The notes below the pieces were generated by a model. The model was not told where the DNA came from, did not search any database, and saw only the letters and a list, made by a program, of their open reading frames with translations. Both the position numbers and the translations under genes were made by a program. Shown here piece after piece: positions 53,110-61,576 of a stretch of DNA of 64,000 nucleotides (position 1 is the first letter of the stretch; each line of letters begins with the position of its first letter). The DNA comes from Calditrichota bacterium (GTDB lineage: Bacteria > Electryoneota > RPQS01). The stretch spans positions 1,736,001 to 1,800,000 of the forward strand of contig JACJVZ010000001.1 in assembly GCA_020637445.1 (NCBI GenBank), read 5' to 3'.

Positions 53110-55617
53110 CTAATCTGTCGCCGTGACAACATAGTAACGAGCATCTCCGACTGGAATTGGAATGGTCAGAGACGTGTTCGACGTTGTGCCTTCAATCGTA
53201 TCCCATGGCCCGTCGAAACTCGGTCCGCTCCACAGCCTGTAGTTGGCCGAGTTTCCTTGCCAGTTAAAGTTCAAATTGCCCGTATCTCCGTCATAGAGGA
53301 TCGTGAGTCCCGAAGGAGCTTCGAGCACGTTGTCGACATATCCGTAACCAAAAATGTCATCGACATACCAGCCCTCGCGGTTGGTGTTTGCATCCGACCC
53401 AAAGCGGAAGCGAAGCTGCACGTCGGAACCTTCATACGCCGACAGATCGAGAGTGTAGTTAATCCACGTCGCAAGTGAACCGGCAAGGCAAGGTTCGCCC
53501 GGTGCAGGGCCGGTATATGGATTACTGCCGCCGGCTTGGTAGCGGGTGGCTCTGTTGTAGCCCTCGACGGGAACGATGTTCGTCCACGGACCGGCATCCA
53601 CCGAAATTTCGATCCAGCCACCGTCATAAGCGGAGTCCGCATAGAAGCTGGAAACTTCGGACTCAATTCCTGTCGAGAAACTGATTTGTGCAAACGGCGG
53701 AAGCGACGTCAACACGGGCGACGTCAAACGCGCATCGCTCAAATCGGCGTAGTTTCCCGTACCCGTATCACCGCACTTGTAAGATTGCGTTCCGGAATTC
53801 GCGCGCTCGGTAGAGATATGCCACTGATCGACCCAACCTGCCGGAGCATCGTGCGTCCAGCCCGCGCCGCCCGTTTCAAAATCTTCGTTCAAGAAAGTGA
53901 TTTGCTGCAGTGCGACAAGTTGCGCATTGACGATGGTCGTATCATCGACCACAACTGAAACGCCGTAAACCGTATCGGGACTGAAACCGATCTTGGAAAA
54001 CACGACGTCATATGTGCCGTCAGACAGCGCCAAATAGTAGTCGCCGTTCACGTCGGTGAATACTTGATTGGAACCTGAAAGAATACTCACTCGAACGCCG
54101 CCGAGCGGATCGGTTCCGTCGGTGACATTGCCGCCGATGCGGCCGAGGTTCGACACAGACAGGACCGCTTCGTAGGCATCAATAAAGCCGTGGCCATAGA
54201 TGTTGTCTTGACCGGCAGTACCGTAGTCGATAGCCGTATTCATGATCGCATCTTTGATGGTCATGTGGTCACAATCCGGGCAGGCCTCACGCATGAGAGC
54301 CACAACCCCCGCGACGTGCGGACCGGCCATAGATGTACCGGAATACGTACCGTTATACCCGCCGCCGGGAACGGACGAATAGACGTCCACGCCGGGAGCG
54401 CAGATTTCAGGCTTAAAGTTGTCGGGTTCGGCCGGAGTACAAGGAGTCGGACCACGGCTTGAGAAACTGGCAATGGGATACGGCGCGCTGTAGTTCGTGG
54501 CATCCACGGCACCGACGGAGAATATCTGATAAGCATTCAATGAATAGATAGCCGGACTGCGCAAACCGCTTGTGCCTTCGTTTCCAGCCGACCACGTGAT
54601 TACGGGCCCTGCGGCTTCGCAATTGGTCACGACGGTATTCCAGAAATCAAAGCACTGCACATAGCCCAAGCTCGTGTTCACACCCCAGCTATTTTGAATT
54701 ACGTCCGGGACGTCATCCATTGTGTTGACATTGTTGTCCGGGTCCGCGAACCACTGATAGGCGTCAATAATGTCGTTGTCGAAATTGCTGCTCACACCCT
54801 GATCAATTGCATTGTCGGCAATCCACATCGCATTGGGAGCAGAGCCGACCGTGATGGTATCGGCACCGCTGATCGCGCGTCCGGTGATTGTACCCATGAC
54901 GTGCGTGCCGTGGTTGTTGTTGTCGACCGGGAAAGTGGTTCCACCGCCCAATGCGTCACGCCAGCATTCGGATGCGGGAGCAACCGTTCCACGCCAACGG
55001 GAGGCAAGTGCAGGATGTGAGCCATCGACGCCGGTATCGCAATTGGCAACCAAGACGCCGTTGCCGGTGATGCCCAATTCACGGTTAACTTGCGTCGCGC
55101 GAATCGCATCTTGACCCGGAGTAGTTGTTTCCGTATCGAGCGGATTGCGGCGGTGTTCGCGGCCGTCGCCGATGATGGGGTCGATCAACTCCGCTTTGAA
55201 GTTTTCGGTGACGTATTTTACGTCTGAGCGGTTTCTCAATGATTCAATGAAATCCTTGCTCGCGTGAATGACAAACAGGTTTTCGATCCAATAGGCCGTG
55301 TAGCCCGTCAGATCTCCGGTTCGCTGCAATTCATCGAGCTCGCTCTGAAAGGCAGGCTGCGTTTGTGCGGCGTTGTACTTCAAGGCCTCGATCACTTCTC
55401 TGTGGCGCTCGGCCAGAGTCGCTTTGCGCGCATGCAGCGAAAAATCCAGCGCCATGATGTCGATTGGACTTTCTAAAATGACGATAGCGCTGACTTTGTC
55501 TTTTGCGGCTGCCTTATCCAGCTCGAAGTCCAGCGCGGGCGAAAACTCCGCGGCAAAGAGCGACGAGGCGGCAATCAGACAAACGAGTACACTCAGATTC
55601 TTAAACCAAATTTTCAT
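53110..55617 (-). CDS. Secreted subtilisin-family serine protease (S8)
   Basis: An 835-aa preproprotein: signal peptide (1-23, ending SLFAA), an I9-like propeptide (about 24-150), and an S8 catalytic domain with D194 ('NCDTGVDGSH'), H236 ('NNNHGTHVMG') and S429 ('SGTSMAGPHVAG'), plus the oxyanion Asn in 'WSAGNEGTSG'. After it come a carboxypeptidase-regulatory-like domain (about 495-570), a MAM/lectin-like beta domain (about 575-760, 'EDFETGGAGWTHDAP') and a fibronectin-like end. The triad is complete, so it should be active, probably outside the cell. ATG 55617 follows AAGGTGAG. No type IX sorting domain. Confidence 0.93.
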   Translation of the reverse strand: MKIWFKNLSVLVCLIAASSLFAAEFSPALDFELDKAAAKDKVSAIVILESPIDIMALDFSLHARKATLAERHREVIEALKYNAAQTQPAFQSELDELQRTGDLTGYTAYWIENLFVIHASKDFIESLRNRSDVKYVTENFKAELIDPIIGDGREHRRNPLDTETTTPGQDAIRATQVNRELGITGNGVLVANCDTGVDGSHPALASRWRGTVAPASECWRDALGGGTTFPVDNNNHGTHVMGTITGRAISGADTITVGSAPNAMWIADNAIDQGVSSNFDNDIIDAYQWFADPDNNVNTMDDVPDVIQNSWGVNTSLGYVQCFDFWNTVVTNCEAAGPVITWSAGNEGTSGLRSPAIYSLNAYQIFSVGAVDATNYSAPYPIASFSSRGPTPCTPAEPDNFKPEICAPGVDVYSSVPGGGYNGTYSGTSMAGPHVAGVVALMREACPDCDHMTIKDAIMNTAIDYGTAGQDNIYGHGFIDAYEAVLSVSNLGRIGGNVTDGTDPLGGVRVSILSGSNQVFTDVNGDYYLALSDGTYDVVFSKIGFSPDTVYGVSVVVDDTTIVNAQLVALQQITFLNEDFETGGAGWTHDAPAGWVDQWHISTERANSGTQSYKCGDTGTGNYADLSDARLTSPVLTSLPPFAQISFSTGIESEVSSFYADSAYDGGWIEISVDAGPWTNIVPVEGYNRATRYQAGGSNPYTGPAPGEPCLAGSLATWINYTLDLSAYEGSDVQLRFRFGSDANTNREGWYVDDIFGYGYVDNVLEAPSGLTILYDGDTGNLNFNWQGNSANYRLWSGPSFDGPWDTIEGTTSNTSLTIPIPVGDARYYVVTATD

Positions 55618-55758
55618 GGTGCTCACCTTAATTTACGCAGTGCTACTGATCCTCGTTTCAAGGATACTTAAACCTAAATTTACGCTCAATTTGGCGGCAA
55701 GGCAAGGACAGACGGGAAGATTCTCAACAATTTCAGACCGGATCATCCAGAACAAAAA

Positions 55759-55783
55759 AAAGGGGTGCCAGAGACACCCCTTT
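55759..55783 (-). terminator. Terminator downstream of the split secreted-protein gene
   Basis: Arms AAAGGGGTG and CACCCCTTT. Read on the minus strand the stem is followed by a seven-T run, so it serves the gene ending at 55808. Confidence 0.8.
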
Positions 55784-55807
55784 AGAAAAACAATGATTTG
55801 GCTTTCC

Positions 55808-57048
55808 CTACTTGACCAACAGCATCTTTCTTGTGGCCACAAAGGTGTTGCCGATGGTCAACCTATAGAAATACAGACCCGTTGCAAGAGTGTTTGCATC
55901 GTAGGAAATCGTATGGCGGCCAACCGAATAAAAGCCGTCAACAGGCTGCGCAACCAGCTCTCCGTTGACGTTAAAGATTTTCAGACTTACGGGATTCTGC
56001 TCCACGACGTCGAAGACGAAATTCGTGACCGAGTTGAATGGGTTGGGGTAGTTTTGGTGGAGAGCATACTCGGTAATTACGGCAGCCGAAGCATTGGGTG
56101 TCGCCGTGACTTCGCTGCCCCAGTTTTGTGTCGAGCCGTCGCGGTTCACAGTGAACAATGTGTACGTGTAGCTTGTTCCATTTGCCACTTCGTGGTCAAC
56201 ATAGTCGTAATTTGCCCCGGATGGACTATTTTCTGCCTGAACAGACGCGATAAGCTCGAACTCTGAATCGTTTCCGAGTTTGCGCATCACATTGAAGCCA
56301 TCCAAATTAGTCTCAGACAGAGTGTTCCATGTCAATTTCACGGAACGGTCCGCGGCAACAGCATCAAAACTTCCTTGCTCAACGGGCAGCACGAGATCGA
56401 TATAAAGACACGCCCAGCCATCCACCTCGGTGTAGATCGGGAATTGCGAATTGAGGTCTGCCCAAGTGAAAACAAGAGTCGTCGTACCATTCTCCCAATA
56501 CGGAACTGCAGCCGGCGACTCAATATCCGAATTACATGCTGTATTGGGCCCGCAGCCTGAGGACAATGTAGCATAGAAGAACGGATCACCCGTCAAAGGG
56601 ACGTCGTAAACATCCAGCAAGTATTTGGGGGTACTCGCACAAAGCCAAATGCAGACAGAAGTAGTGAGGTGGTTGTGGTTGTTCTGGTCAACGTCAAACT
56701 GCTCCTCCGGAATTTCCAACACGGCCGAACAGGTGTCGACAAGCGACTCACATGTCCAGCCGTCGACGACTATTTCGCTCAGACCATTCACAATAGTAAA
56801 CACGGCGGAAGTCCAGAGGACATTGTCGCGGGTGACCGTAACAAAATACTTCGACGGCGTGGGAGTGGTTGTTGAGATCGTGAATGCAGGGTCTGTGGCA
56901 AACCCGCCGGGGATTCCCAACAGGTCCTCTCCGGTTCCCATGTCAATCTGATTGAAGTTGCATTGACCAAATCCATTGCCGACAATGGGCAGAATATCAC
57001 TGGGGTCGGGGCCGTTGTCATTATGATCCTGTAAACCGTCAGCACATT
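55808..57048 (-). pseudogene. 3' part of a secreted sorting-domain protein gene split by an IS3-like element
   Basis: The frame is open from a stop near 57073 to 55808. From about 57048 it encodes the later part of a protein paralogous to those at 59003 and 61577: 'HNDNGPDPSD', 'CNFNQIDMGTGEDLL', 'GGFATDPAFTISTTTP', a middle domain, a fibronectin-III domain ('VKLTWNTLSETNLDGFNV') and a type IX sorting domain ('HQNYPNPFNSVTNFVFDV' to KKMLLVK). The internal ATG at 56941 could start a 377-aa product without a signal peptide. The missing N-terminus is at 58611-58794, beyond the element. Confidence 0.88.
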
Positions 57049-57198
57049 TGGGACAGTTGGTCCAGTAGTATTAGTGGATGGTTTGTGATGTAAGTACAGC
57101 CGCGCGGCGCGACTGTACTTAACGCAAGTGACCAGGTTCGGTGTTGCGTTCCCTTCGATGAGATGTTATCATGTATCATCGAAGAAGGAGGGCTGACC

Positions 57199-57567
57199 AT
57201 GCCCAGGCGAAAGAAGCAGGTTGCGGCGGCAGCGCCGAAGGAAAGCGCGGCGCAGTTGATCAAGACGGTGCGTCGGCAGACGCGGACGAAGTACAGCGCG
57301 GAAGACAAGATCCGGATCGTTCTGGAAGGACTGCGGGGCGATCATCCGGTGGCCGTATTGTGCCGTCGGGAAGGCGTGAGCGCCAACGTGTATTACAATT
57401 GGCTGAAGGAGTTCATGGAAGCGGGGAAGGCGCGTTTGAAGGGCGAAGCGGTGCGCGGCGCGACCAAAGGGGAAGTGGAGTCGTATCGTCGTCAGAACGA
57501 AGAGCTGCGTCAGACGGTGGCCGATCTGATGCTGGAGGTGCGGACGCTCAAAAAAAGTCTCTTCTAA
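57199..57567 (+). CDS. IS3-like transposase OrfA
   Basis: A 122-aa protein from ATG 57199 with GGAGG before it. A basic N-terminus, a helix-turn-helix ('SAEDKIRIVLEGLRGDHPVA', 'LCRREGVSANVYYNW') and a C-terminal coiled coil ('YRRQNEELRQTVADLMLEV'). It is a DNA-binding subunit and the first part of a frameshifted OrfAB. It stops just after a seven-A run. Confidence 0.88.
   Translation: MPRRKKQVAAAAPKESAAQLIKTVRRQTRTKYSAEDKIRIVLEGLRGDHPVAVLCRREGVSANVYYNWLKEFMEAGKARLKGEAVRGATKGEVESYRRQNEELRQTVADLMLEVRTLKKSLF
57550..57556 (+). promoter_or_regulatory. Programmed -1 frameshift site of the second IS3-like element
   Basis: Seven consecutive A followed by G (codons ctc aaa aaa agt). A -1 slip continues directly as AAG TCT CTT CTA into the orfB frame, giving the joint '...TLKKKSLLKRKAKRY'. 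Confidence 0.7.
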
Positions 57568-58589
57568 AGCGTAAGGCGAAGCGTTATGCCCGGCACACGT
57601 CCGAGCAGAAGCAGGATCTCTTGCGTCTGGTGGACACTGCGGCGCTGTCGGTCCGCCGTTGCTTGAAGCGTTTGAAGCTTCCCAAGAGCACGTATTACCG
57701 TTGGCAAAGCCGGGGCACACTCGCAGACCACTCTTCGGCGCCGCGCCGTGTCTGGAACAAGCTGCTCGAAGAGGAAGAGAGCACGATCATCGCGAACGCT
57801 TTGCTGGACGGCGATCTGTCACCGCGCCAACTGGCGTTCAGGATTACCGATGACGGCGGGTTCAGTGTCAGCGAGAGCACGGTCTATCGCATTCTGAAGC
57901 GCAATGGATTAGCGCGGGAGTTGCCGCAGATCATCCCAGCGGCGAAAGAGTATCACCGCAAGACGTCACGGGTGAATGAACTGTGGCAGACCGATCTGAC
58001 GGAGCTGATGTTGCCCGACTGGGGCACGCATCCGTTGGGCAGTGTGGTGGATGACTTCAGCAGGTTCTCGATCGTGTTCCGGCGCTTGCGCAACTCGAAA
58101 GGTGATACGGTGCAGGAGCTGATCGCGCAGGCGATTGCCGAGACCGGGATGGAAGAAGTGCCGCGTCATGAGCGCGTGCAACTACTGAGCGACAACGGCG
58201 CTTGCTACAAATGGGGCGCGTTCAACACCTACTTGAAGAGTCTGGGGATCCGGCACATCTTTTCGATGCGCAACCATCCCCAGACCAACGGCAAGGTCGA
58301 ACGTCTGAACCGCACGGCCAAGGAAAAGCTACAGCTGATCGTGCATGCGTCACCGGAGGCGTTCGACCGCGCGCTGGAGGAGTTCCGGCACTGGTACAAC
58401 TATGAACACTACCACAAAGGTATCGGCAATCTGCATCCCGCCGACGTCTACTACGGCCGGGCCGAAGCCATCCTCAAACAGCGCCAACTGCTCAAAGAAC
58501 AAACAAAAAAGGCCCGTAAACAGGCCAATCTAAATCCTAACCAAAAACCACGAAGGAAACGTAACTTACGAACCAAATCCCTCCATTAA
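57555..58589 (+). CDS. IS3-like transposase OrfB (DDE integrase core), expressed by frameshift
   Basis: About 344 codons in the -1 frame, with no good start codon of its own near the orfA end, so expression as an OrfAB fusion is likely. It has an HTH-like segment ('LSPRQLAFRITDDGGFSVSE') and an rve core with catalytic residues in 'LWQTDLTELMLP' (D), 'LLSDNGACYKW' (D) and 'NGKVERLNRTAKEKL' (E). A Lys/Arg/Gln-rich tail ends at 58589, 21 bases before the element end. The frame is intact. Confidence 0.88.
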   Translation, partial: KSLLKRKAKRYARHTSEQKQDLLRLVDTAALSVRRCLKRLKLPKSTYYRWQSRGTLADHSSAPRRVWNKLLEEEESTIIANALLDGDLSPRQLAFRITDDGGFSVSESTVYRILKRNGLARELPQIIPAAKEYHRKTSRVNELWQTDLTELMLPDWGTHPLGSVVDDFSRFSIVFRRLRNSKGDTVQELIAQAIAETGMEEVPRHERVQLLSDNGACYKWGAFNTYLKSLGIRHIFSMRNHPQTNGKVERLNRTAKEKLQLIVHASPEAFDRALEEFRHWYNYEHYHKGIGNLHPADVYYGRAEAILKQRQLLKEQTKKARKQANLNPNQKPRRKRNLRTKSLH

Positions 58590-58610
58590 CTTAACTGAAA
58601 AAGTGTCCCA

Positions 58611-58794
58611 TTTCTTCTGACGACCAACAATTATGATCCCACCAAATTTGACCCATATACCCATGGCTGATTGGACCGCCGGAGCCGTCACAACCGTGAG
58701 TCAACGGCGTGAGATTCAGTAAGATAGCATTAAACTGCGCAAACGCAGATGTCGAAAAACCAAGGCATAGCAAGAACAAAAACAACTTCTTCAT
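58611..58794 (-). pseudogene. 5' part of the split secreted-protein gene
   Basis: ATG 58794 starts a signal peptide ('LFLFLLCLGFSTSAFAQ') and the family N-terminus 'FNAILLNLTPLTHGCDG', 'ISHGYMGQIWWDH', reaching the element after about 60 codons; translation would stop shortly inside it. Joined to the fragment ending at 55808 through one 3-bp flank copy, it gives a single 473-aa frame. Confidence 0.85.
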
Positions 58795-58855
58795 AGTACA
58801 CCTCGCAGAACAAAAACTGTTGATTAACCTGATCTCCAAGACAACTAACACTTTC

Positions 58856-58884
58856 AATATCGCCCCAGTTATTCACAAAGTCAA
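58856..58884 (-). promoter_or_regulatory. Possible promoter of the split secreted-protein gene
   Basis: On the minus strand TTGACT (58884-58879), 17 bases, GATATT (58861-58856; four of six), about 60 bases before ATG 58794. Confidence 0.35.
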
Positions 58885-58911
58885 GCGTGATTGCTCGCTC
58901 CGCAAAACAAC

Positions 58912-58939
58912 ACCGGGCCTCCCATGTGGGAGGCCCGGT
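58912..58939. terminator. 28-bp perfect palindrome, terminator of the 59003 gene
   Basis: Arms ACCGGGCCTCCCA / TGGGAGGCCCGGT with a two-base centre. Read on the minus strand a GTTGTTTTG tract follows. It lies about 65 bases after the stop and is repeated almost exactly at 61483-61510. Confidence 0.7.
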
Positions 58940-59002
58940 AAGATTTCTAACCAAAAGACTTAGGACCTTGCACAAGCGCATCGGGTCCAGCGTATACGCT
59001 GG

Positions 59003-61363
59003 TTACTTGACGAGCAGCATCTTCTTCGTGGCGGTGAACTCGTTGCCGATCTTCACCGTGTAGAAGTACAAACCTGTCGCAAGATCATTGGCATCGAAAG
59101 ATACCGTATGGCGGCCAACCGAAAATATGCCGTCAACAGGCTGCGCAACCAGCTCTCCGTTCAGATTGTAGATGTTGAGGACGACGGGATTCTGCTCCAC
59201 AACATCGAAGACGAAATTCGTCACGGAGTTGAACGGGTTGGGGTAGTTTTGAAGAAGGGCGTGTTCTGTGACGACTGCGGTCGAAGAGGACGGTGTCGCT
59301 TCAGCGATCGTTGTCCACGTTCTGACTTCCCCGCCGATACTTACAACTTCTATGCTGTACGTATAGGTCCGTCCGTTCACGACCGTTTCGTCCAGATAGG
59401 AATAGGTCGAGCCGACGGAAGTATTGGTTCCCGCAACAGTGTAAACGAGTTGACCGTCACGGAGCAATCTGAAATAGTCAATCTCAGACTCGGAAGCTGT
59501 TCCCCATTCGATCAGCACAGCATGGTCGCGCGGCTGAGCCTCAAAGTACGACTCAACGAAGCCGATAGTGTAGTCAAAGCCGTCTTCCAAGCATATGCAC
59601 CCACTCAGGTATCCCGGATAAATCCAGTTGCACCAATAGCCCGTCAAGTCGTCATAAGTCCATGCATCATTCCTGAAAATTGCCGATGCCGGTGGGCATT
59701 CTGTGCTGCATCCGTCAACTCCCCATGAGCAACCCGGAGCTACATTGACAAACAAGAACACGTCTGGATCAAGCGGACCGTAACAAATTTGCACAGGGGT
59801 ATTTGCGCAAAGTGAAATACAAGTAGAGTGCGGCCCATCTGCCCAGTAGTCGATTCCGCCGACCGTTTCAAAGTAAATGTACGTGGGCTCGTCGCAAGGA
59901 GGAGCGGCGCTAAAGGAGTCTTCCAAACAGACACAGCCGTCCGCGTTGCCCGGAACAATCCAATTGCACCAAAGGCTATTTGCTTCGTCGTAGGTCCACG
60001 AATTGTTATTGAAATTGAAAGTTGCAGGCGGGCATTCAGTGTTGCATCCCGTTTCTCCACTCAAACATCCTGAACTCACCGCCGCATAAGGGATCACATC
60101 TTGTCCCAGCGGACCGTAGCAAATCTGAACAGGTGTATTTGCACAAAGGGGAACACACGTGAAGTGCGGTCCGTCCGCCCAATAGTCGATTCCGCCAACG
60201 GTTTCGTAGTAGTAATACGTGGGTTCATCGCAAGGTGGAATCACGACACTAAAAGAGTCTTCCAAGCAAATGCAGCCGTCTGTTTCGCCCGGACTAATCG
60301 AGTTGCACCAAAGACTGTTAGCTTCGTCATAAACCCAAGCATTGTTGTCGAAAGTGAACTCGGCGGGCGGGCACTCACTACTGCATCCTTCAATTCCAAA
60401 GGAGCAGCCAGAGCGTACTTCGGCAAATGGGATCACATCTGCGCCCAACGGACCGTAGCAAATCTGAACGGGTGTATTTGCACAAAGGGGAACACACGTG
60501 AAGTGCGGTCCGTCCGCCCAATAGTCGATTCCGCCAACGGTTTCGTAGTAGTAATACGTGGGTTCATCGCAAGGTGGAATCACGACACTAAAAGAGTCTT
60601 CCAAGCAAATGCAGCCGTCTGTTTCGCCCGGACTAATCGAGTTGCACCAAAGACTGTTAGCTTCGTCATAAACCCAAGCATTGTTGTCGAAAGTGAACTC
60701 GGCGGGCACGCATATAACGTCACATCCGCTGTTTGCAATCGAGCAACCAGAACTCACCGATGCATAGGGGATAACATCTGCGCCCAACGGACCGTAACAA
60801 ATCTGAACGGGAGTATTCGCACAAAGGGGAAGACACCTGAAGTGCGGCCCGTCTGCCCAGTAGTCTACACCATTGGTAGTTTCGAAGTAGTATTCAGTAG
60901 GTTCATCGCAAAAGAACTCTTCTCCATTGCACACCCAGCCGCTGACTTCGTATTCGTTTAGGCCGTTTTCTATTGTGAATACTGCAGAAGTCCAACGAGC
61001 GAGCGGGCCATCCACAACAACGTAGTATCTTGAAGGCATCGGAGTCGTTGTGCTAATCGTAAAGGCAGGATCTGTGGCAAAACCGCCGGGGATTCCCAGC
61101 AGGTCCTCGCCTGTACCCATGTCGATTTGGTTGAAGTTGCATTGACCAAAACCCGATCCGACTATGGGCGGAAGATCGGATGGGTCTGGACCATTGTCGT
61201 TTTGGTCCCAAACAATGGTGGCAAAATAGCCATGACTTATGGCCTCAAGATCCCCGAAACAGTCATGGGTCAGCGGTGTTGTGTTGATTAGTATCGCGTT
61301 GAACTGCGCAAAGGCAGTTGTCGAAAGTCCGAGGCACAAAAGCAAAAGAAACATCTTCTTCAT
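59003..61363 (-). CDS. Secreted protein with four Cys-rich modules of about 113 aa and type IX sorting domain
   Basis: A 786-aa protein. ATG 61363 (after CGAGGTGG) opens a signal peptide ('FLLLLCLGLSTTAFAQ'); an upstream in-frame start at 61423 is less likely. Residues about 19-150 are the family N-domain ('CNFNQIDMGTGEDLL', 'GGFATDPAFTISTTTP'). Four Cys-rich modules start at C152, C265, C378 and C490, each with about ten Cys ('CDEPTYYYYETVGGIDYW', 'CANTPVQICYGPLG', 'NSLWCNSISPGETDGCICLE'). A fibronectin-III domain (about 610-700) and the sorting domain ('QNYPNPFNSVTNFVFDV' to KKMLLVK) follow. I know no named family for the module; disulfide-stabilised surface display is likely. Confidence 0.85.
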   Translation of the reverse strand: MKKMFLLLLCLGLSTTAFAQFNAILINTTPLTHDCFGDLEAISHGYFATIVWDQNDNGPDPSDLPPIVGSGFGQCNFNQIDMGTGEDLLGIPGGFATDPAFTISTTTPMPSRYYVVVDGPLARWTSAVFTIENGLNEYEVSGWVCNGEEFFCDEPTEYYFETTNGVDYWADGPHFRCLPLCANTPVQICYGPLGADVIPYASVSSGCSIANSGCDVICVPAEFTFDNNAWVYDEANSLWCNSISPGETDGCICLEDSFSVVIPPCDEPTYYYYETVGGIDYWADGPHFTCVPLCANTPVQICYGPLGADVIPFAEVRSGCSFGIEGCSSECPPAEFTFDNNAWVYDEANSLWCNSISPGETDGCICLEDSFSVVIPPCDEPTYYYYETVGGIDYWADGPHFTCVPLCANTPVQICYGPLGQDVIPYAAVSSGCLSGETGCNTECPPATFNFNNNSWTYDEANSLWCNWIVPGNADGCVCLEDSFSAAPPCDEPTYIYFETVGGIDYWADGPHSTCISLCANTPVQICYGPLDPDVFLFVNVAPGCSWGVDGCSTECPPASAIFRNDAWTYDDLTGYWCNWIYPGYLSGCICLEDGFDYTIGFVESYFEAQPRDHAVLIEWGTASESEIDYFRLLRDGQLVYTVAGTNTSVGSTYSYLDETVVNGRTYTYSIEVVSIGGEVRTWTTIAEATPSSSTAVVTEHALLQNYPNPFNSVTNFVFDVVEQNPVVLNIYNLNGELVAQPVDGIFSVGRHTVSFDANDLATGLYFYTVKIGNEFTATKKMLLVK
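59894..60910 (-). repeat. Tandem 339-bp coding repeats (Cys-rich modules)
   Basis: Module starts (minus strand) at 60910, 60571, 60232 and 59896: spacings 339, 339 and 336 bases. Modules 2 and 3 are almost identical in DNA for most of their length (compare 60111-60410 with 60450-60709), while modules 1 and 4 are diverged. Recent unequal exchange or gene conversion is likely; an assembly collapse or expansion is possible. Confidence 0.85.
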
Positions 61364-61482
61364 AGCCACCTCGATAAGGTTGTTGGGAACGGTTAAAAAA
61401 GCTGCAAATCCCTTGAGTTTCAAGATTGTTCAACCAAGTCAATAAGTCAAGAGAGTTCTGTCACATATTCCCGTAAAACAAC

Positions 61483-61510
61483 ACCGGGCCTCCCATGTGG
61501 GAGGCCCGGT
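61483..61510. terminator. 28-bp perfect palindrome, terminator of the 61577 gene
   Basis: The same palindrome as at 58912-58939, again about 65 bases after the stop of the upstream (minus-strand) gene; the bases between stop and hairpin are also nearly the same in both copies. Confidence 0.7.
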
Positions 61511-61576
61511 GAAAGTTCTAACCAAAAGACTTAGGACCTTGGCGTTAGCGCATCAGGTCCAGCATCTACGCTGGTT

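Larger units (their letters stand above)
57049..58610 (+). mobile_element. IS3-like insertion sequence, 1562 bp, inside a secreted-protein gene
   Basis: The ends show a 7-bp inverted repeat TGGGACA (57049-57055) / TGTCCCA (58604-58610), with further imperfect pairing inward (TT..TC.AGT). They obey TG...CA. The flanks are ATT (57046-57048) and TTT (58611-58613), a 3-bp target duplication with one mismatch. Removing the element and one flank copy restores an in-frame host gene. The element runs opposite to its host and carries orfA and orfB in -1 arrangement. Confidence 0.82.

Noticed and set aside
57046..58613. 4-bp duplication ATTT with element ends GGGACA/TGTCCC
   Set aside because: It gives a perfect 4-bp repeat but breaks the TG...CA rule and leaves the host gene out of frame on removal; the 3-bp reading is preferred.
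59894..60910. CRISPR array
   Set aside because: The repeats are about 339 bases, coding and in frame, without short repeats and spacers; no cas genes are present in the window.
60101..60961. 286-aa repetitive open frame on the plus strand
   Set aside because: Its repeats only mirror the Cys-rich modules encoded on the other strand.
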